Shown one piece after another: positions 8,151 to 16,646 of a stretch of DNA of 64,000 nucleotides. The notes below the pieces were generated by a model. The model was not told where the DNA came from. It saw only the letters and a program-made list of their open reading frames with translations, and made no database searches. A program made the translations under genes and the position numbers. The stretch's first letter is position 1; every line of letters begins with the position of its first letter. The DNA is taken from NCBI RefSeq assembly GCF_008017805.1, contig NZ_VRTT01000023.1, positions 1-64,000 of the forward strand, written 5' to 3'. This DNA is from Paenibacillus sp. N3.4. Lineage in GTDB: Bacteria; Bacillota; Bacilli; Paenibacillales; NBRC-103111.

Positions 8151-8969
8151 ATGAATGCGAAAAGACAAACAATTTGGCTTGTATCCATGCTTAGCTTAAT
8201 GGTGGTGCTGTCTGCTTACTACTTGTTTACGGAAGATGTGAATAAGCTTGATTTGGCTTCAACGGATACGGTTGGGAAAGGCGCGCAAGAAGTTAAAATT
8301 GACATGAGTCAAGTCGATCAGAAGGCGCAAGTGAAAACTGACGTTAAAGCGGCAACAGGAACAGATGCGAAGACCGTCACTCCGCAAATATCGACAAAAA
8401 CTGACGTTAAACAAGACGTAAAGACAGATGTTAAACCAGATGCAAAAATCGATGTGAAGACTGATGCCAAAGCGGATGTGAAGACCAATACAAAAACGGA
8501 TGCAAAGACAACAACCTCAACAACTACAACCGATGCGGCCAAAACGGTTAAACCTAGCGCAACGAAAAGCGATGATCAAGTTCTGAAGCAAATGGAAGAA
8601 CAAGCAAAAACGACTTCAGCAAGCGATTATTTCACGAATGAACAAATGAAACAAAGCGAGATGTTCAGCAAAAAATCATCTGATTTGCTTGATCTTATCG
8701 TTGATCCTAAGCAATCTCCGGATGCCGTTGCAAAAGCCAATAATGATTTGACAAAACTGTCGGATATTCAAGATAAGATCGAAAATTTACAGGATGTACT
8801 TATGAAAGACTTCCCGCAAGCGATTATCAATCAAGATGGGAACAAGTGGAAAGTGACAGTTCAAAGTGATAAACTTGAAAAAAGTCAAGGTGTAACCATT
8901 GTCGATATGGTTGTGAAAGAGCTGGGCGCAGCACCGGAAAACATCAAGATTCAATATGTGCGTCCGTAG
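8151..8969 (+). CDS. spoIIIAH: stage III sporulation protein AH with expanded D-V-K repeat linker
   Basis: SpoIIIAH is the mother-cell partner of SpoIIQ. The protein has an N-terminal membrane helix (residues about 5–25) and a C-terminal YscJ/FliF-like domain (from about residue 150). Between them is a long low-complexity linker of repeated four-to-six-residue units of the TDVK, TDAK and TDVKPDAK type, about residues 55–130, ending in a threonine run. At 272 residues it is longer than the roughly 218 of B. subtilis; the linker explains the difference. Frame and ends are otherwise normal. Confidence 0.92.
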   Translation: MNAKRQTIWLVSMLSLMVVLSAYYLFTEDVNKLDLASTDTVGKGAQEVKIDMSQVDQKAQVKTDVKAATGTDAKTVTPQISTKTDVKQDVKTDVKPDAKIDVKTDAKADVKTNTKTDAKTTTSTTTTDAAKTVKPSATKSDDQVLKQMEEQAKTTSASDYFTNEQMKQSEMFSKKSSDLLDLIVDPKQSPDAVAKANNDLTKLSDIQDKIENLQDVLMKDFPQAIINQDGNKWKVTVQSDKLEKSQGVTIVDMVVKELGAAPENIKIQYVRP

Positions 8970-9007
8970 CGAAAAATGAGTCGGTGACCCGTTTAGGGAT
9001 AATAAAG

Positions 9008-9040
9008 GGAAGAGTCCATACAAACTGGACTCTTTCCATT
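9008..9040 (+). terminator. terminator of the spoIIIA operon
   Basis: AGAGTCCA (9011–9018) and TGGACTCT (9026–9033) form a stem with a seven-base loop, followed by TTCCATTTC. It lies between spoIIIAH and accB. Confidence 0.7.
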
Positions 9041-9124
9041 TCGTGCGTTTATGGGTATAATACATACGTTGCGGTTATGAAACCGCATTTTTATTGGTTC
9101 ACCAACGTTGAAGGAGTGACATGA

Positions 9125-9625
9125 ATGTTCAAATTGAGTGAAATCAAAGAGTTGATCAAACTCGTCGATCAATCCTCTTTACAAGAACTTGAAATCGAAA
9201 ACGAAGGCGCACGCCTTTCTATTCGCAAGCCGAATAAAACAGAAGCCGTGTACGTAACGGCACCTGTACAACAACATGCCTTTTCGCCAGTGGTTCAAGC
9301 GAACGCAGCGCTAGGAACGCCAAGTGCAGCCCAGGAAGCTTCAGTTCCTGTATCGAATGGAAATGCTAAGCAAGAGGACTCATCCTTACATAAGATTGTT
9401 TCACCGATGGTAGGAACCTATTATCAGTCTGCTTCTCCAGGTTCTGCTCCTTTCGCAAGTATCGGATCCAAAGTAGGGGACAAGTCTGTAGTCTGCATCG
9501 TAGAAGCTATGAAACTTATGAATGAAATCGAAGCCGAAATCAAAGGCGAAATCGTTGAAATACTCGTGGAAAATGGTCAATTAGTAGAGTATGGACAACC
9601 TTTATTTTTGGTAAGACCGGAGTAA
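9125..9625 (+). CDS. accB: acetyl-CoA carboxylase biotin carboxyl carrier protein
   Basis: AccB carries biotin for acetyl-CoA carboxylase, the first committed step of fatty acid synthesis. The biotin attachment motif VEAMKLMNEIEA is near residue 130, in a biotinyl domain covering about 88–165. The N-terminal 85 residues are the usual variable, alanine- and proline-rich part. The length of 166 is normal. accC follows after about 20 bases, the usual two-gene operon. Confidence 0.95.
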   Translation: MFKLSEIKELIKLVDQSSLQELEIENEGARLSIRKPNKTEAVYVTAPVQQHAFSPVVQANAALGTPSAAQEASVPVSNGNAKQEDSSLHKIVSPMVGTYYQSASPGSAPFASIGSKVGDKSVVCIVEAMKLMNEIEAEIKGEIVEILVENGQLVEYGQPLFLVRPE

Positions 9626-9649
9626 GCGCGTTTTACAGGAGGGAAAATG

Positions 9650-11008
9650 ATGAAATTTCATAAAATCCTAATCGCGAACCGCGGAGAAATTGCAGTTCGT
9701 ATTATCCGAGCTTGTCGAGAGCTGGGCATTTACACAGTAGCGGTATATTCGGAGGCGGATCGTGAGGCGCTGCATGTGCGTCTTGCTGATGAAGCTTATT
9801 GTATCGGACCTACAGCATCCAAAGACAGCTATCTGAATTTCACGAACTTGATGAGTGTAGCCACACTCACAGAGTGTGATGCTATTCATCCTGGCTATGG
9901 ATTTCTGGCAGAGAATGCGGACTTCGCTGAAATTTGCGAAAGCTGCAATATTACATTCATCGGACCGTCCCCGGATGCGATTAGCCGCATGGGCGATAAA
10001 GCGGTTGCTAAGCAAACGATGAAAGAAGCCAGAGTCCCTATTATTCCGGGTTCTGACGGTTTGGTAGAGAACATCGATGACGCTATCGTGATTGCCAGAG
10101 ATATTGGTTACCCAATCATCATCAAAGCAACAGCAGGCGGCGGCGGTAAAGGCATTCGTATTGCTGAGAATGAGGAAACACTCGTACAGCAAATTACGGC
10201 GGCCCAGCAAGAAGCGCAAAATGCTTTCGGCAACTCAGGCATCTATTTAGAAAAGTATTTAACAGGCATGAAGCATGTGGAGATTCAGATTATCGCAGAC
10301 AAGCATGGCAATGTCGTTCACTTGGGTGAACGTGACTGTTCCGTGCAGCGTCGCAGACAAAAGCTTGTGGAAGAAGCGCCTTGTCCGATTCTTACTCCTG
10401 AAATCCGCACAGCCATGGGGCAAGCAGCTGTTCGCGCGGCGAAAGCCGTCAATTATTCCGGCGCAGGTACGCTAGAGTTCCTACTCGGTCCTGATGGCAG
10501 CTTCTACTTCATGGAAATGAATACAAGAATTCAGGTTGAGCATCCGGTTACCGAAATGATTACGAGCATTGATATTATTCAAGAAATGATTCGTGTCGCT
10601 GAAGGCAATCCGCTTTCTTTTGCTCAAGAAGATGTTCGTATTCATGGCTGGGCGATTGAATGTCGTGTGAATGCGGAAGATCCAAACCGTAACTTTATGC
10701 CTTCTGCAGGCAAGGTAAGTTTTTATTTGCCTCCCGGTGGCTTTGGCGTTCGTGTGGATAGCGCTGTTTATCCGGGTTACACCATTCCGCCGCACTACGA
10801 TTCTATGATTGCTAAGCTGATTGTATGGGGAGCGACGAGAGAAGAAGCCATTTCCCGTATGAAGAGAGCGCTCACCGAATTTGCGGTTGATGGCGTCAAC
10901 ACAACTATTCCTTTTCACTTGAAACTGCTCGATCATAAGCGATTCATCAAGGGAGATCATGACATTAAGTTCTTAGAAGAGCATGATGTCAATGACCCAG
11001 AATCGTAG
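9650..11008 (+). CDS. accC: acetyl-CoA carboxylase, biotin carboxylase subunit
   Basis: AccC carboxylates the biotin on AccB using ATP and bicarbonate. The ATP-grasp signatures are clear: KATAGGGGKGIRIA near residue 160, MEMNTRIQVEHPVTEM near residue 290. The length of 452 is normal. Of two adjacent ATGs, 9650 is better placed relative to the AGGAGGG ribosome site than 9647. Confidence 0.96.
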   Translation: MKFHKILIANRGEIAVRIIRACRELGIYTVAVYSEADREALHVRLADEAYCIGPTASKDSYLNFTNLMSVATLTECDAIHPGYGFLAENADFAEICESCNITFIGPSPDAISRMGDKAVAKQTMKEARVPIIPGSDGLVENIDDAIVIARDIGYPIIIKATAGGGGKGIRIAENEETLVQQITAAQQEAQNAFGNSGIYLEKYLTGMKHVEIQIIADKHGNVVHLGERDCSVQRRRQKLVEEAPCPILTPEIRTAMGQAAVRAAKAVNYSGAGTLEFLLGPDGSFYFMEMNTRIQVEHPVTEMITSIDIIQEMIRVAEGNPLSFAQEDVRIHGWAIECRVNAEDPNRNFMPSAGKVSFYLPPGGFGVRVDSAVYPGYTIPPHYDSMIAKLIVWGATREEAISRMKRALTEFAVDGVNTTIPFHLKLLDHKRFIKGDHDIKFLEEHDVNDPES

Positions 11009-11016
11009 ATAATCAT

Positions 11017-11045
11017 TTGTCATAATTTTGATGAAATGGTATACT
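11017..11045 (+). promoter_or_regulatory. sigma-A-type promoter for the asp23/amaP operon
   Basis: TTGTCA (11017–11022) and TATACT (11040–11045) are spaced by 17 bases, which is near the sigma-A ideal. It lies 118 bases before the Asp23 gene start. Confidence 0.7.
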
Positions 11046-11162
11046 AATAAATTAAGATGGCTTATCCAATAATCGTTACAAGCTAATCCTAAGATGCCAC
11101 AAACTCAAGTTTATATTTACGACGCCGGCTATACTGGCGTAAAACTCTAAGGAGGTGCCACA

Positions 11163-11576
11163 ATGAGCACAATCGCTCCGGACTACGTCAAAACAGATAT
11201 GGGCAGCATCCAGATTGCCCCTGAGGTTATCGAAATCATTGCCGGCTTGGCAACGGTGGAAGTACAGGGAGTTGCAGGGATGAGCGGCGGACTAGCAGGT
11301 GGTATTGCTGAACTACTGGGACGCAAGAACTTATCCAAAGGCGTAAAGGTTGAAGTCGGACAACGTGAAGCTGCCATTGACGTCTCCATTATTATTGAAT
11401 ATGGACATCGCATTCCAGAAGTGGCTAGCGACATTCAACAGAATGTGAAGCAAGCCATTGAATCGATGACCGGATTGGGCGTTGTTGAAGTTAACGTTCA
11501 TATTCATGATGTTCATTTTAAACAGGCGGATAAACCGATCGAAGAAGAAACAGCAGCAGCCCTTCGAGTCAAATAG
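11163..11576 (+). CDS. yqhY: Asp23/Gls24 family envelope stress response protein
   Basis: A 137-residue protein of the Asp23/Gls24 (DUF322) family, with the typical IAPEVIEIIAGLATVEVQGV and GLGVVEVNVHIHDVHF segments. In B. subtilis yqhY occupies the same position after accC, and loss of YqhY there has been linked to disturbed acetyl-CoA carboxylase activity. In Staphylococcus, Asp23 is held at the membrane by AmaP, whose gene follows here. A strong AAGGAGG site precedes the ATG. Confidence 0.9.
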   Translation: MSTIAPDYVKTDMGSIQIAPEVIEIIAGLATVEVQGVAGMSGGLAGGIAELLGRKNLSKGVKVEVGQREAAIDVSIIIEYGHRIPEVASDIQQNVKQAIESMTGLGVVEVNVHIHDVHFKQADKPIEEETAAALRVK

Positions 11577-11605
11577 GCGTTGTTGAATCCATATGGATCA
11601 ATTGA

Positions 11606-11637
11606 AACCCCCTACAGGTTGCAGGGGGTTTCCTCTA
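11606..11637 (+). terminator. hairpin between asp23 gene and amaP
   Basis: AAACCCCC (11606–11613) pairs with GGGGGTTT (11625–11632), followed by CC. It resembles an intrinsic terminator, though the T-run is only three bases. It probably reduces transcription into amaP. It also argues that the amaP start is downstream (11661) and not at the upstream in-frame TTG. Confidence 0.65.
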
Positions 11638-11660
11638 ACTATAGGAAGGGGACGGCTTAC

Positions 11661-12221
11661 GTGGGTAAAATTGTGGACAGGCTCTTGCTACTTCTTTACA
11701 GCCTAATTATTTTCGTTGCATCTATCTTCGCGTTGTTCACAGCTTCGAGCTGGATCCCAAAGGATAAAGCGGAGCAAGTGTTAACAAACTTTTACTTCGA
11801 AAAAAGTTACGCCTATACGGCTATTGCTCTTAGCTTAGTCGTGCTGCTTATTTCTGTGCGTTTTCTTGTCTTAACGCTGCGTCCAGGACGTTCACAGGCG
11901 CCTTCTATCGATCAACGAACGGACTTTGGCGATATTCGTATTTCCATAGAAACTGTTGAGAATTTATCATTGAAGGCCGCAGGTCGAACCAAAGGAGCCA
12001 AAGATCTTCGCTCACGTGTCAGAGTCAATCAATCAGGTTTGGAAATTACGATCAGAACGATTGTCGATGGAGAAACCTCTATACCTGAGCTGACGGAAGA
12101 GATGCAAAGTACCGTAAAAACTTACATTGAAGAGATTACCGGCATACCTGTAGCCTCCGTTACTGTATTCGTAGCGAACATTGTACAATCAGCCCCAACA
12201 TTTAAAAGCCGAGTCGAATAG
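11661..12221 (+). CDS. amaP: alkaline shock response membrane anchor protein AmaP
   Basis: A 186-residue protein with two N-terminal membrane helices (LLLLLYSLIIFVASIFALF and a second near residues 52–72) followed by an Asp23-like soluble domain. This is the AmaP layout, which anchors Asp23 to the membrane. GTG at 11661 is chosen because a GGAAGGGG site lies just upstream and a terminator-like hairpin separates it from the earlier in-frame TTG at 11580. Confidence 0.8.
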   Translation: MGKIVDRLLLLLYSLIIFVASIFALFTASSWIPKDKAEQVLTNFYFEKSYAYTAIALSLVVLLISVRFLVLTLRPGRSQAPSIDQRTDFGDIRISIETVENLSLKAAGRTKGAKDLRSRVRVNQSGLEITIRTIVDGETSIPELTEEMQSTVKTYIEEITGIPVASVTVFVANIVQSAPTFKSRVE

Positions 12222-12235
12222 AGGTGAGCCCACTT

Positions 12236-12463
12236 ATGTGGAATGAGCTGTGGGGGTCCCATAGAGGCAAAGTGATCGGAGTAGCAGCAGGTATATTCTT
12301 CGGCTTTATATATTTGTTTTTTGGTTTTTGGGACATGCTGATCTTCGGTTTCATAGTTCTGATAGGTTATTATGTGGGAAATAAGATTGACCGCAAGGAA
12401 AGTTTCGTGATGCTGGAAGACATTTGGCGCTATCTCACTCAAAAATGGAGAATGTTTCGCTAA
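12236..12463 (+). CDS. DUF2273 small membrane protein
   Basis: A 75-residue protein with a central hydrophobic hairpin (VIGVAAGIFFGFIYLFFG and a second segment) that matches DUF2273. It commonly accompanies asp23 and amaP, so the three genes look like one envelope module. The ATG at 12236 follows GAGGTGAG at nine bases. Its function is unknown. Confidence 0.8.
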   Translation: MWNELWGSHRGKVIGVAAGIFFGFIYLFFGFWDMLIFGFIVLIGYYVGNKIDRKESFVMLEDIWRYLTQKWRMFR

Positions 12464-12490
12464 AATCCTTGGTTATCCATGGATTTTTTT
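12462..12490 (+). terminator. terminator after the Asp23/AmaP module
   Basis: AAATCC (12463–12468) pairs with GGATTT (12481–12486) in a larger imperfect stem, with seven Ts from 12484. Confidence 0.7.
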
Positions 12491-12492
12491 GT

Positions 12493-12520
12493 TTGGATTC
12501 ATTCCAATATGACGTATACT
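12493..12520 (+). promoter_or_regulatory. probable sigma-A promoter of nusB
   Basis: TTGGAT (12493–12498) and TATACT (12515–12520) with a 16-base spacer, about 90 bases before nusB and directly after a terminator. Confidence 0.55.
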
Positions 12521-12609
12521 AGGATAAGCAGGTTTGATATAAGGACGAGCTATTTTGTAAAACGCGTAAGAGGCCAGTTTTCTTGCGAACACTTTTAGGA
12601 GGACCATCC

Positions 12610-13068
12610 ATGAAACGCAGAGTTGCACGAGAAATTGCTTTACAAAGTTTATACCAGATCCAAATGAATGAGGCTACGCCTCTAGAAGCTGCCAAGATCG
12701 CGATTCATGAAGCGGAGAATGACAATGAAGCGCAGTTGGATGTTGCAGGCGAGAAAATTGAACCAGCGTACATTCATGAACTAGTCGAAGGAACCTATAG
12801 CAACAAGGTTAGAATTGACGAATTGCTTGAAGAGTATTTAAAAGGCTGGCAAATGGACAGGCTCTCACGCATTGACCGTGAAGTGCTTCGTTTGGCTGCC
12901 TATGAAATGCTTTACAGAGATGATGTTCCACCAAAAGTTGTCGTGAATGAAGCGATTGACTTAGCCAAGCATTATGGAACGGATGAGTCCGGAAAGTTCG
13001 TTAATGGCGTTCTGGGAAAAATGATTAAAGAGGTCGACGAATTGAAGGGCAAAGTGACTCCTTCTTAA
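12610..13068 (+). CDS. nusB: transcription antitermination factor NusB
   Basis: NusB joins the antitermination complex on rRNA operons. The 152-residue all-helical protein shows the signature REIALQSLYQIQMNE at the N terminus and VVVNEAIDLAKHYGTDESGKFVNGVLGK near the C terminus (the central residues of the second NusB helix pair). ATG 12610 follows TAGGAGGACC; a 27-base upstream extension from a TTG is not used. Confidence 0.94.
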   Translation: MKRRVAREIALQSLYQIQMNEATPLEAAKIAIHEAENDNEAQLDVAGEKIEPAYIHELVEGTYSNKVRIDELLEEYLKGWQMDRLSRIDREVLRLAAYEMLYRDDVPPKVVVNEAIDLAKHYGTDESGKFVNGVLGKMIKEVDELKGKVTPS

Positions 13069-13140
13069 TTCATTTCCGTCATTTAATCGGTTATTATCGA
13101 TCATTATTAAGCTACTACGAAGCGCTTAGGAGGATTCAAT

Positions 13141-14007
13141 ATGTCTGCAACTGTAATTAACGGGAAAGAATTAGTGAGTTCGATTCGCGAGGAAATTAAA
13201 GCTGATGTTGCCGCGCTAACGGCAAAAGGATATCAACCAGGTCTTGTTGTTGTCATCGTCGGGGAAGATGCTGCTTCGCAAGTGTATGTAAGAAACAAAG
13301 CGAAGTCCTGCGAAGAGGTGGGCATTTATTCAGAAGTGCATCGTTTGCCGGAGCAAACCACACAGCAAGAATTGATTGCGCTTATTCACAAATTCAATCA
13401 CGACCATCGTATCAACGGTATTCTTGTTCAATCGCCATTGCCTAAACATATCAATGAAGAAGCGGTTGTGGATGAAATAGATCCCAAGAAAGACGTAGAT
13501 TGCTTTCACCCAGTAAACGTAGGAAACTTAATGATTGGCAAAGACGGCATGAAGCCATGCACACCACAAGGTGTTATTGAAATTCTAAAACGTACAGGGG
13601 TCGAGATTGCAGGTAAACATGCTGTTGTTGTAGGAAGAAGCAATATCGTGGGTAAACCGATGGCATTGCTGCTGCTGCGTGAGCATGCAACTGTTTCGAT
13701 TGTTCATTCACGAACTCCGAATATGGAAGAGCTAACGAAACAAGCCGACATCCTTGTTGTCGCGGTAGGCAAGGCTCATTTGATTAAAGCGAATCATGTA
13801 AAACCAGGAGCTGTGGTCATTGATGTAGGGATGAATCGTCCTGCGGACGGCAAGCTGACCGGGGATGTTGATTTTGAAGCAGTTAAAGAAGTGGCTAGTG
13901 CGATTACACCGGTACCAGGCTGTGTAGGACCGATGACAATTACGATGCTGCTTCGCAATACGGTGGATGCGGCCAGCCGCGCAGCTAACGCGAATGTGAG
14001 CGTTTAA
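13141..14007 (+). CDS. folD: methylenetetrahydrofolate dehydrogenase/cyclohydrolase
   Basis: FolD interconverts methylene-, methenyl- and formyl-tetrahydrofolate for one-carbon metabolism. The 288-residue protein shows the FolD signatures GILVQSPLPKHI near residue 95, and VVGRSNIVGKP near residue 165 in the NADP-binding domain. A TAGGAGG site precedes the ATG. Gene order nusB–folD–xseA is the standard Bacillales order. Confidence 0.95.
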   Translation: MSATVINGKELVSSIREEIKADVAALTAKGYQPGLVVVIVGEDAASQVYVRNKAKSCEEVGIYSEVHRLPEQTTQQELIALIHKFNHDHRINGILVQSPLPKHINEEAVVDEIDPKKDVDCFHPVNVGNLMIGKDGMKPCTPQGVIEILKRTGVEIAGKHAVVVGRSNIVGKPMALLLLREHATVSIVHSRTPNMEELTKQADILVVAVGKAHLIKANHVKPGAVVIDVGMNRPADGKLTGDVDFEAVKEVASAITPVPGCVGPMTITMLLRNTVDAASRAANANVSV

Positions 14008-14014
14008 AGGGAAT

Positions 14015-15385
14015 ATGGCTAGGAACGAGACGAAAATTTTATCTGTCAAGGATTTGAATCGGTATATCAAGCTATTACTGGAGGGGGATTCTCGCCTTCA
14101 GGATGTTTGGGTTCGCGGGGAAATATCCAATTTTACGCATCATTCCAGTGGCCATATGTATTTCACAATTAAAGATGCAGATGGCAGGCTCAAGAGCATT
14201 ATGTTTGCCTCACATAACCAGAAACTCGGTTTTATACCGAAAGAAGGCACAAAAGTGATCGCTCGGGGAAATATATCCGTGTACGAAAGAGACGGAGCGT
14301 ATCAGTTTTATGTGACAGCCATGCAGCCTGACGGCATCGGTAGTTTGTATTTGGCATTTGAGCAGCTGAAAAAGAAGCTTGAAGCAGAAGGACTGTTCGC
14401 CGCGGAACGTAAAAGACCGATTCCCCGGTTTCCACGCGCAATCGGCGTCATCACTTCTCCCACGGGGGCCGCTATTCGTGATGTCATCATTACGCTGCAG
14501 CGGCGCTTCCCGTCTATTCCGATTCTGTTGTACCCCGTTTTGGTTCAGGGGAATCAAGCAGGGCCTTCCATCGTCAAGGCGATTGAGGCGATGAATCGGT
14601 TGGGTGAAGCAGATGTACTTATTGTTGGCCGCGGAGGCGGTTCATTGGAGGAGTTGTGGGCATTCAACGAGGAAGCTGTGGCTCGGAGTATTGCAGCTTC
14701 GGTCATACCTGTGATCTCAGCAGTCGGACACGAGACGGATTTCACGATCGCGGACTTCGTTGCCGATCTCCGCGCGCCGACGCCTACAGCAGCAGCTGAA
14801 TTGGCAGTCCCGCATCACCTTGAGCTGAAGCAGCAGCTATTGCAGCAAGCTCAGCGGCTGCGTGGCGGTTTGCTCCAGCAGCTGCGGCGCAAACAGGAAC
14901 GGCTCGGACGCTCGCAGAGCTCGCCGTACCTAACCAATCCTCGCAGGCTGCTGCTTATGCAGCCTGCTGAGCGGCTCGACCGGCTGACGGAGCAGCTCGG
15001 TTATCGCATGCGGCAGCAGCTCACGCGCGCTGCCGAGCGGAGATTGAAGCTGGAGCGGCGCTTATCCGGCTTCAATCCCAAAGAGCAGGCCGTGTACGCG
15101 AAGCGCCGCTTGGATACTTCCAAGCGGCAGATGCTTACGGCCATGCAGACACTCCTGCGTAGGAGGAAGCAGGAGTGGCAATCCGGCGTCCGTCATCTGG
15201 ACGCGCTTAGCCCGCTGAAGGTTATGCAGCGTGGCTACAGCTTGGCGTACGACGAACAAGAGCAGCAGCTCATTCGTTCCGTTTCGCAGGTTCAAGTTGG
15301 CGATAGGGTTAACATTCGCCTGAAAGATGGCAAGCTGAATTGCCAAGTTTCAGGGATGGAGGAGAATACAGATGACAAAGAGTGA
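14015..15385 (+). CDS. xseA: exodeoxyribonuclease VII large subunit
   Basis: XseA is the catalytic subunit of exonuclease VII, which degrades single-stranded DNA. The OB-fold domain lies in residues about 8–110 (VWVRGEISNFTHHSSGHMYF). The catalytic domain holds GRGGGSLEELWAFNEE near residue 205 and GHETDFTIADFVADLRAPTP near residue 240. A long arginine- and glutamine-rich coiled-coil follows (about 270–400); this part is noticeably more GC-rich than its surroundings. It overlaps xseB by 14 bases. Confidence 0.95.
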   Translation: MARNETKILSVKDLNRYIKLLLEGDSRLQDVWVRGEISNFTHHSSGHMYFTIKDADGRLKSIMFASHNQKLGFIPKEGTKVIARGNISVYERDGAYQFYVTAMQPDGIGSLYLAFEQLKKKLEAEGLFAAERKRPIPRFPRAIGVITSPTGAAIRDVIITLQRRFPSIPILLYPVLVQGNQAGPSIVKAIEAMNRLGEADVLIVGRGGGSLEELWAFNEEAVARSIAASVIPVISAVGHETDFTIADFVADLRAPTPTAAAELAVPHHLELKQQLLQQAQRLRGGLLQQLRRKQERLGRSQSSPYLTNPRRLLLMQPAERLDRLTEQLGYRMRQQLTRAAERRLKLERRLSGFNPKEQAVYAKRRLDTSKRQMLTAMQTLLRRRKQEWQSGVRHLDALSPLKVMQRGYSLAYDEQEQQLIRSVSQVQVGDRVNIRLKDGKLNCQVSGMEENTDDKE

Positions 15386-15623
15386 AACGGAAGTTAGTTT
15401 TGAATCGGCGATTGAACAATTGGAGCAGATTGTTTCCCAATTGGAAAGCGGTGATGTTCCCTTGGAGAAAGCGATTGAGCTATATCAAGAGGGCGTTCGG
15501 CTGTCTCATCTGTGCGGTGTGAAGCTGGAACAAGTCGAGAAAAAAATTGAGATGTTGGTTGAGGGGGAAGCAGGCATCACGCGCAAGCCTTTCCAACCGA
15601 TTTTGGAAGATAAGGGGAATTAG
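15372..15623 (+). CDS. xseB: exodeoxyribonuclease VII small subunit
   Basis: An 83-residue helical protein with the XseB pattern SFESAIEQLEQIVSQLESGD and PLEKAIELYQEGVRL. Its start lies inside the end of xseA in another frame, consistent with translational coupling of the two exonuclease subunits. Confidence 0.94.
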   Translation: MTKSETEVSFESAIEQLEQIVSQLESGDVPLEKAIELYQEGVRLSHLCGVKLEQVEKKIEMLVEGEAGITRKPFQPILEDKGN

Positions 15624-15624
15624 G

Positions 15625-16530
15625 TTGAATAAGACATCTACCATCCAAACCTATATCGCTTCCTATGCGGATAGGGTCGAAGCTGAATTAAGCCAGGCTT
15701 TACCTCAAGCTTGGGATGTCCCAGACTCCTTGCGTGAGTCTATGAATTACTCACTAATGGCCGGGGGCAAACGTTTACGCCCTATTTTCGTATTGGCTGC
15801 CTGTGAAGCGTTAGGAGGATCCGAGCAAGCGGCGCTGCCCGTTGCCTTAGCTATTGAGATGGTGCATACCTATTCTCTGGTTCATGATGACTTGCCAGCC
15901 ATGGATAACGACGATTATCGCAGAGGGAAGCTGACGAATCATAAAGTGTATGGCGAAGCGATGGCGATTCTTGCGGGCGACGCCTTGCTGACTCATGCTT
16001 TCTACAGCATTACTCAGGTTCATAAGAATCACGGGATTCCCGCAGAGCGGGCATTGGCGATTACCGAAGAGCTTGCCGTTTATGCAGGCGCAAGCGGCAT
16101 GGTTGGCGGGCAGGCAGCGGATATGCTTGGCGAACAAGGCATCACAAAGCTTGAAGAATTGCAGTATATTCATTTACACAAAACGAGCGATCTGATCGTG
16201 TTCTCTCTGCGTGCAGGCGGTCATCTTGCCCTTGCAACCGACGCTCAACTGGAGGCGCTTACGGAATACGGTAACGCGATCGGGTTGGCTTTTCAAATTC
16301 AAGATGATATTCTGGATATTATCGGTGATGAGAAGAAGCTCGGTAAGCCCGTTAAGAGTGACGAAAAACAACAGAAGGTTACTTACCCGTACTTTATCGG
16401 CTTAGAAGCATCTAATCAGAAAGTCAAAGAATTAACAAACAAGGCTAAAGAGGCCCTCATTCAAGCGAATTTAACAAACCCTGAGAGGCTGTTACAATTA
16501 GCTGATTATTTAATGCAGCGAGATCATTAA
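15625..16530 (+). CDS. ispA: farnesyl diphosphate synthase
   Basis: IspA condenses isopentenyl diphosphate with allylic diphosphates to make farnesyl diphosphate. The aspartate-rich motifs are LVHDDLPAMDNDD (first, near residue 85) and the second DDILD near residue 230. The TTG start at 15625, right after the xseB stop, gives the normal 301 residues; a longer in-frame extension into xseB is rejected. dxs follows, so precursor supply and prenyl synthesis are side by side. Confidence 0.94.
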   Translation: MNKTSTIQTYIASYADRVEAELSQALPQAWDVPDSLRESMNYSLMAGGKRLRPIFVLAACEALGGSEQAALPVALAIEMVHTYSLVHDDLPAMDNDDYRRGKLTNHKVYGEAMAILAGDALLTHAFYSITQVHKNHGIPAERALAITEELAVYAGASGMVGGQAADMLGEQGITKLEELQYIHLHKTSDLIVFSLRAGGHLALATDAQLEALTEYGNAIGLAFQIQDDILDIIGDEKKLGKPVKSDEKQQKVTYPYFIGLEASNQKVKELTNKAKEALIQANLTNPERLLQLADYLMQRDH

Positions 16531-16562
16531 GCCAAGGTTCCTACGATGCGGAACCTTGGCAA
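16531..16562 (+). terminator. hairpin after ispA
   Basis: GCCAAGGTTCC (16531–16541) and GGAACCTTGGC (16550–16560) form a near-perfect 11-bp stem. Only AAATC follows, with no T-run, so termination may be weak or factor-dependent. Confidence 0.55.
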
Positions 16563-16646
16563 ATCAGCCGCTATGCACGATTTACTTAAATCTATGATAT
16601 AATGGTGAAATCTTAGCATTTTCACATTGAAAGTGAGGAAACAAGC

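Noticed and set aside
8310-8540. Possible CRISPR-like or tandem repeat array
   Set aside because: The repeat is coding, short-unit and without unique spacers. No CRISPR array was seen anywhere in the window.
8318-8542. Valine/alanine/phenylalanine-rich minus-strand frame
   Set aside because: It is the antisense of the SpoIIIAH repeat linker; repeats keep the opposite frame open.
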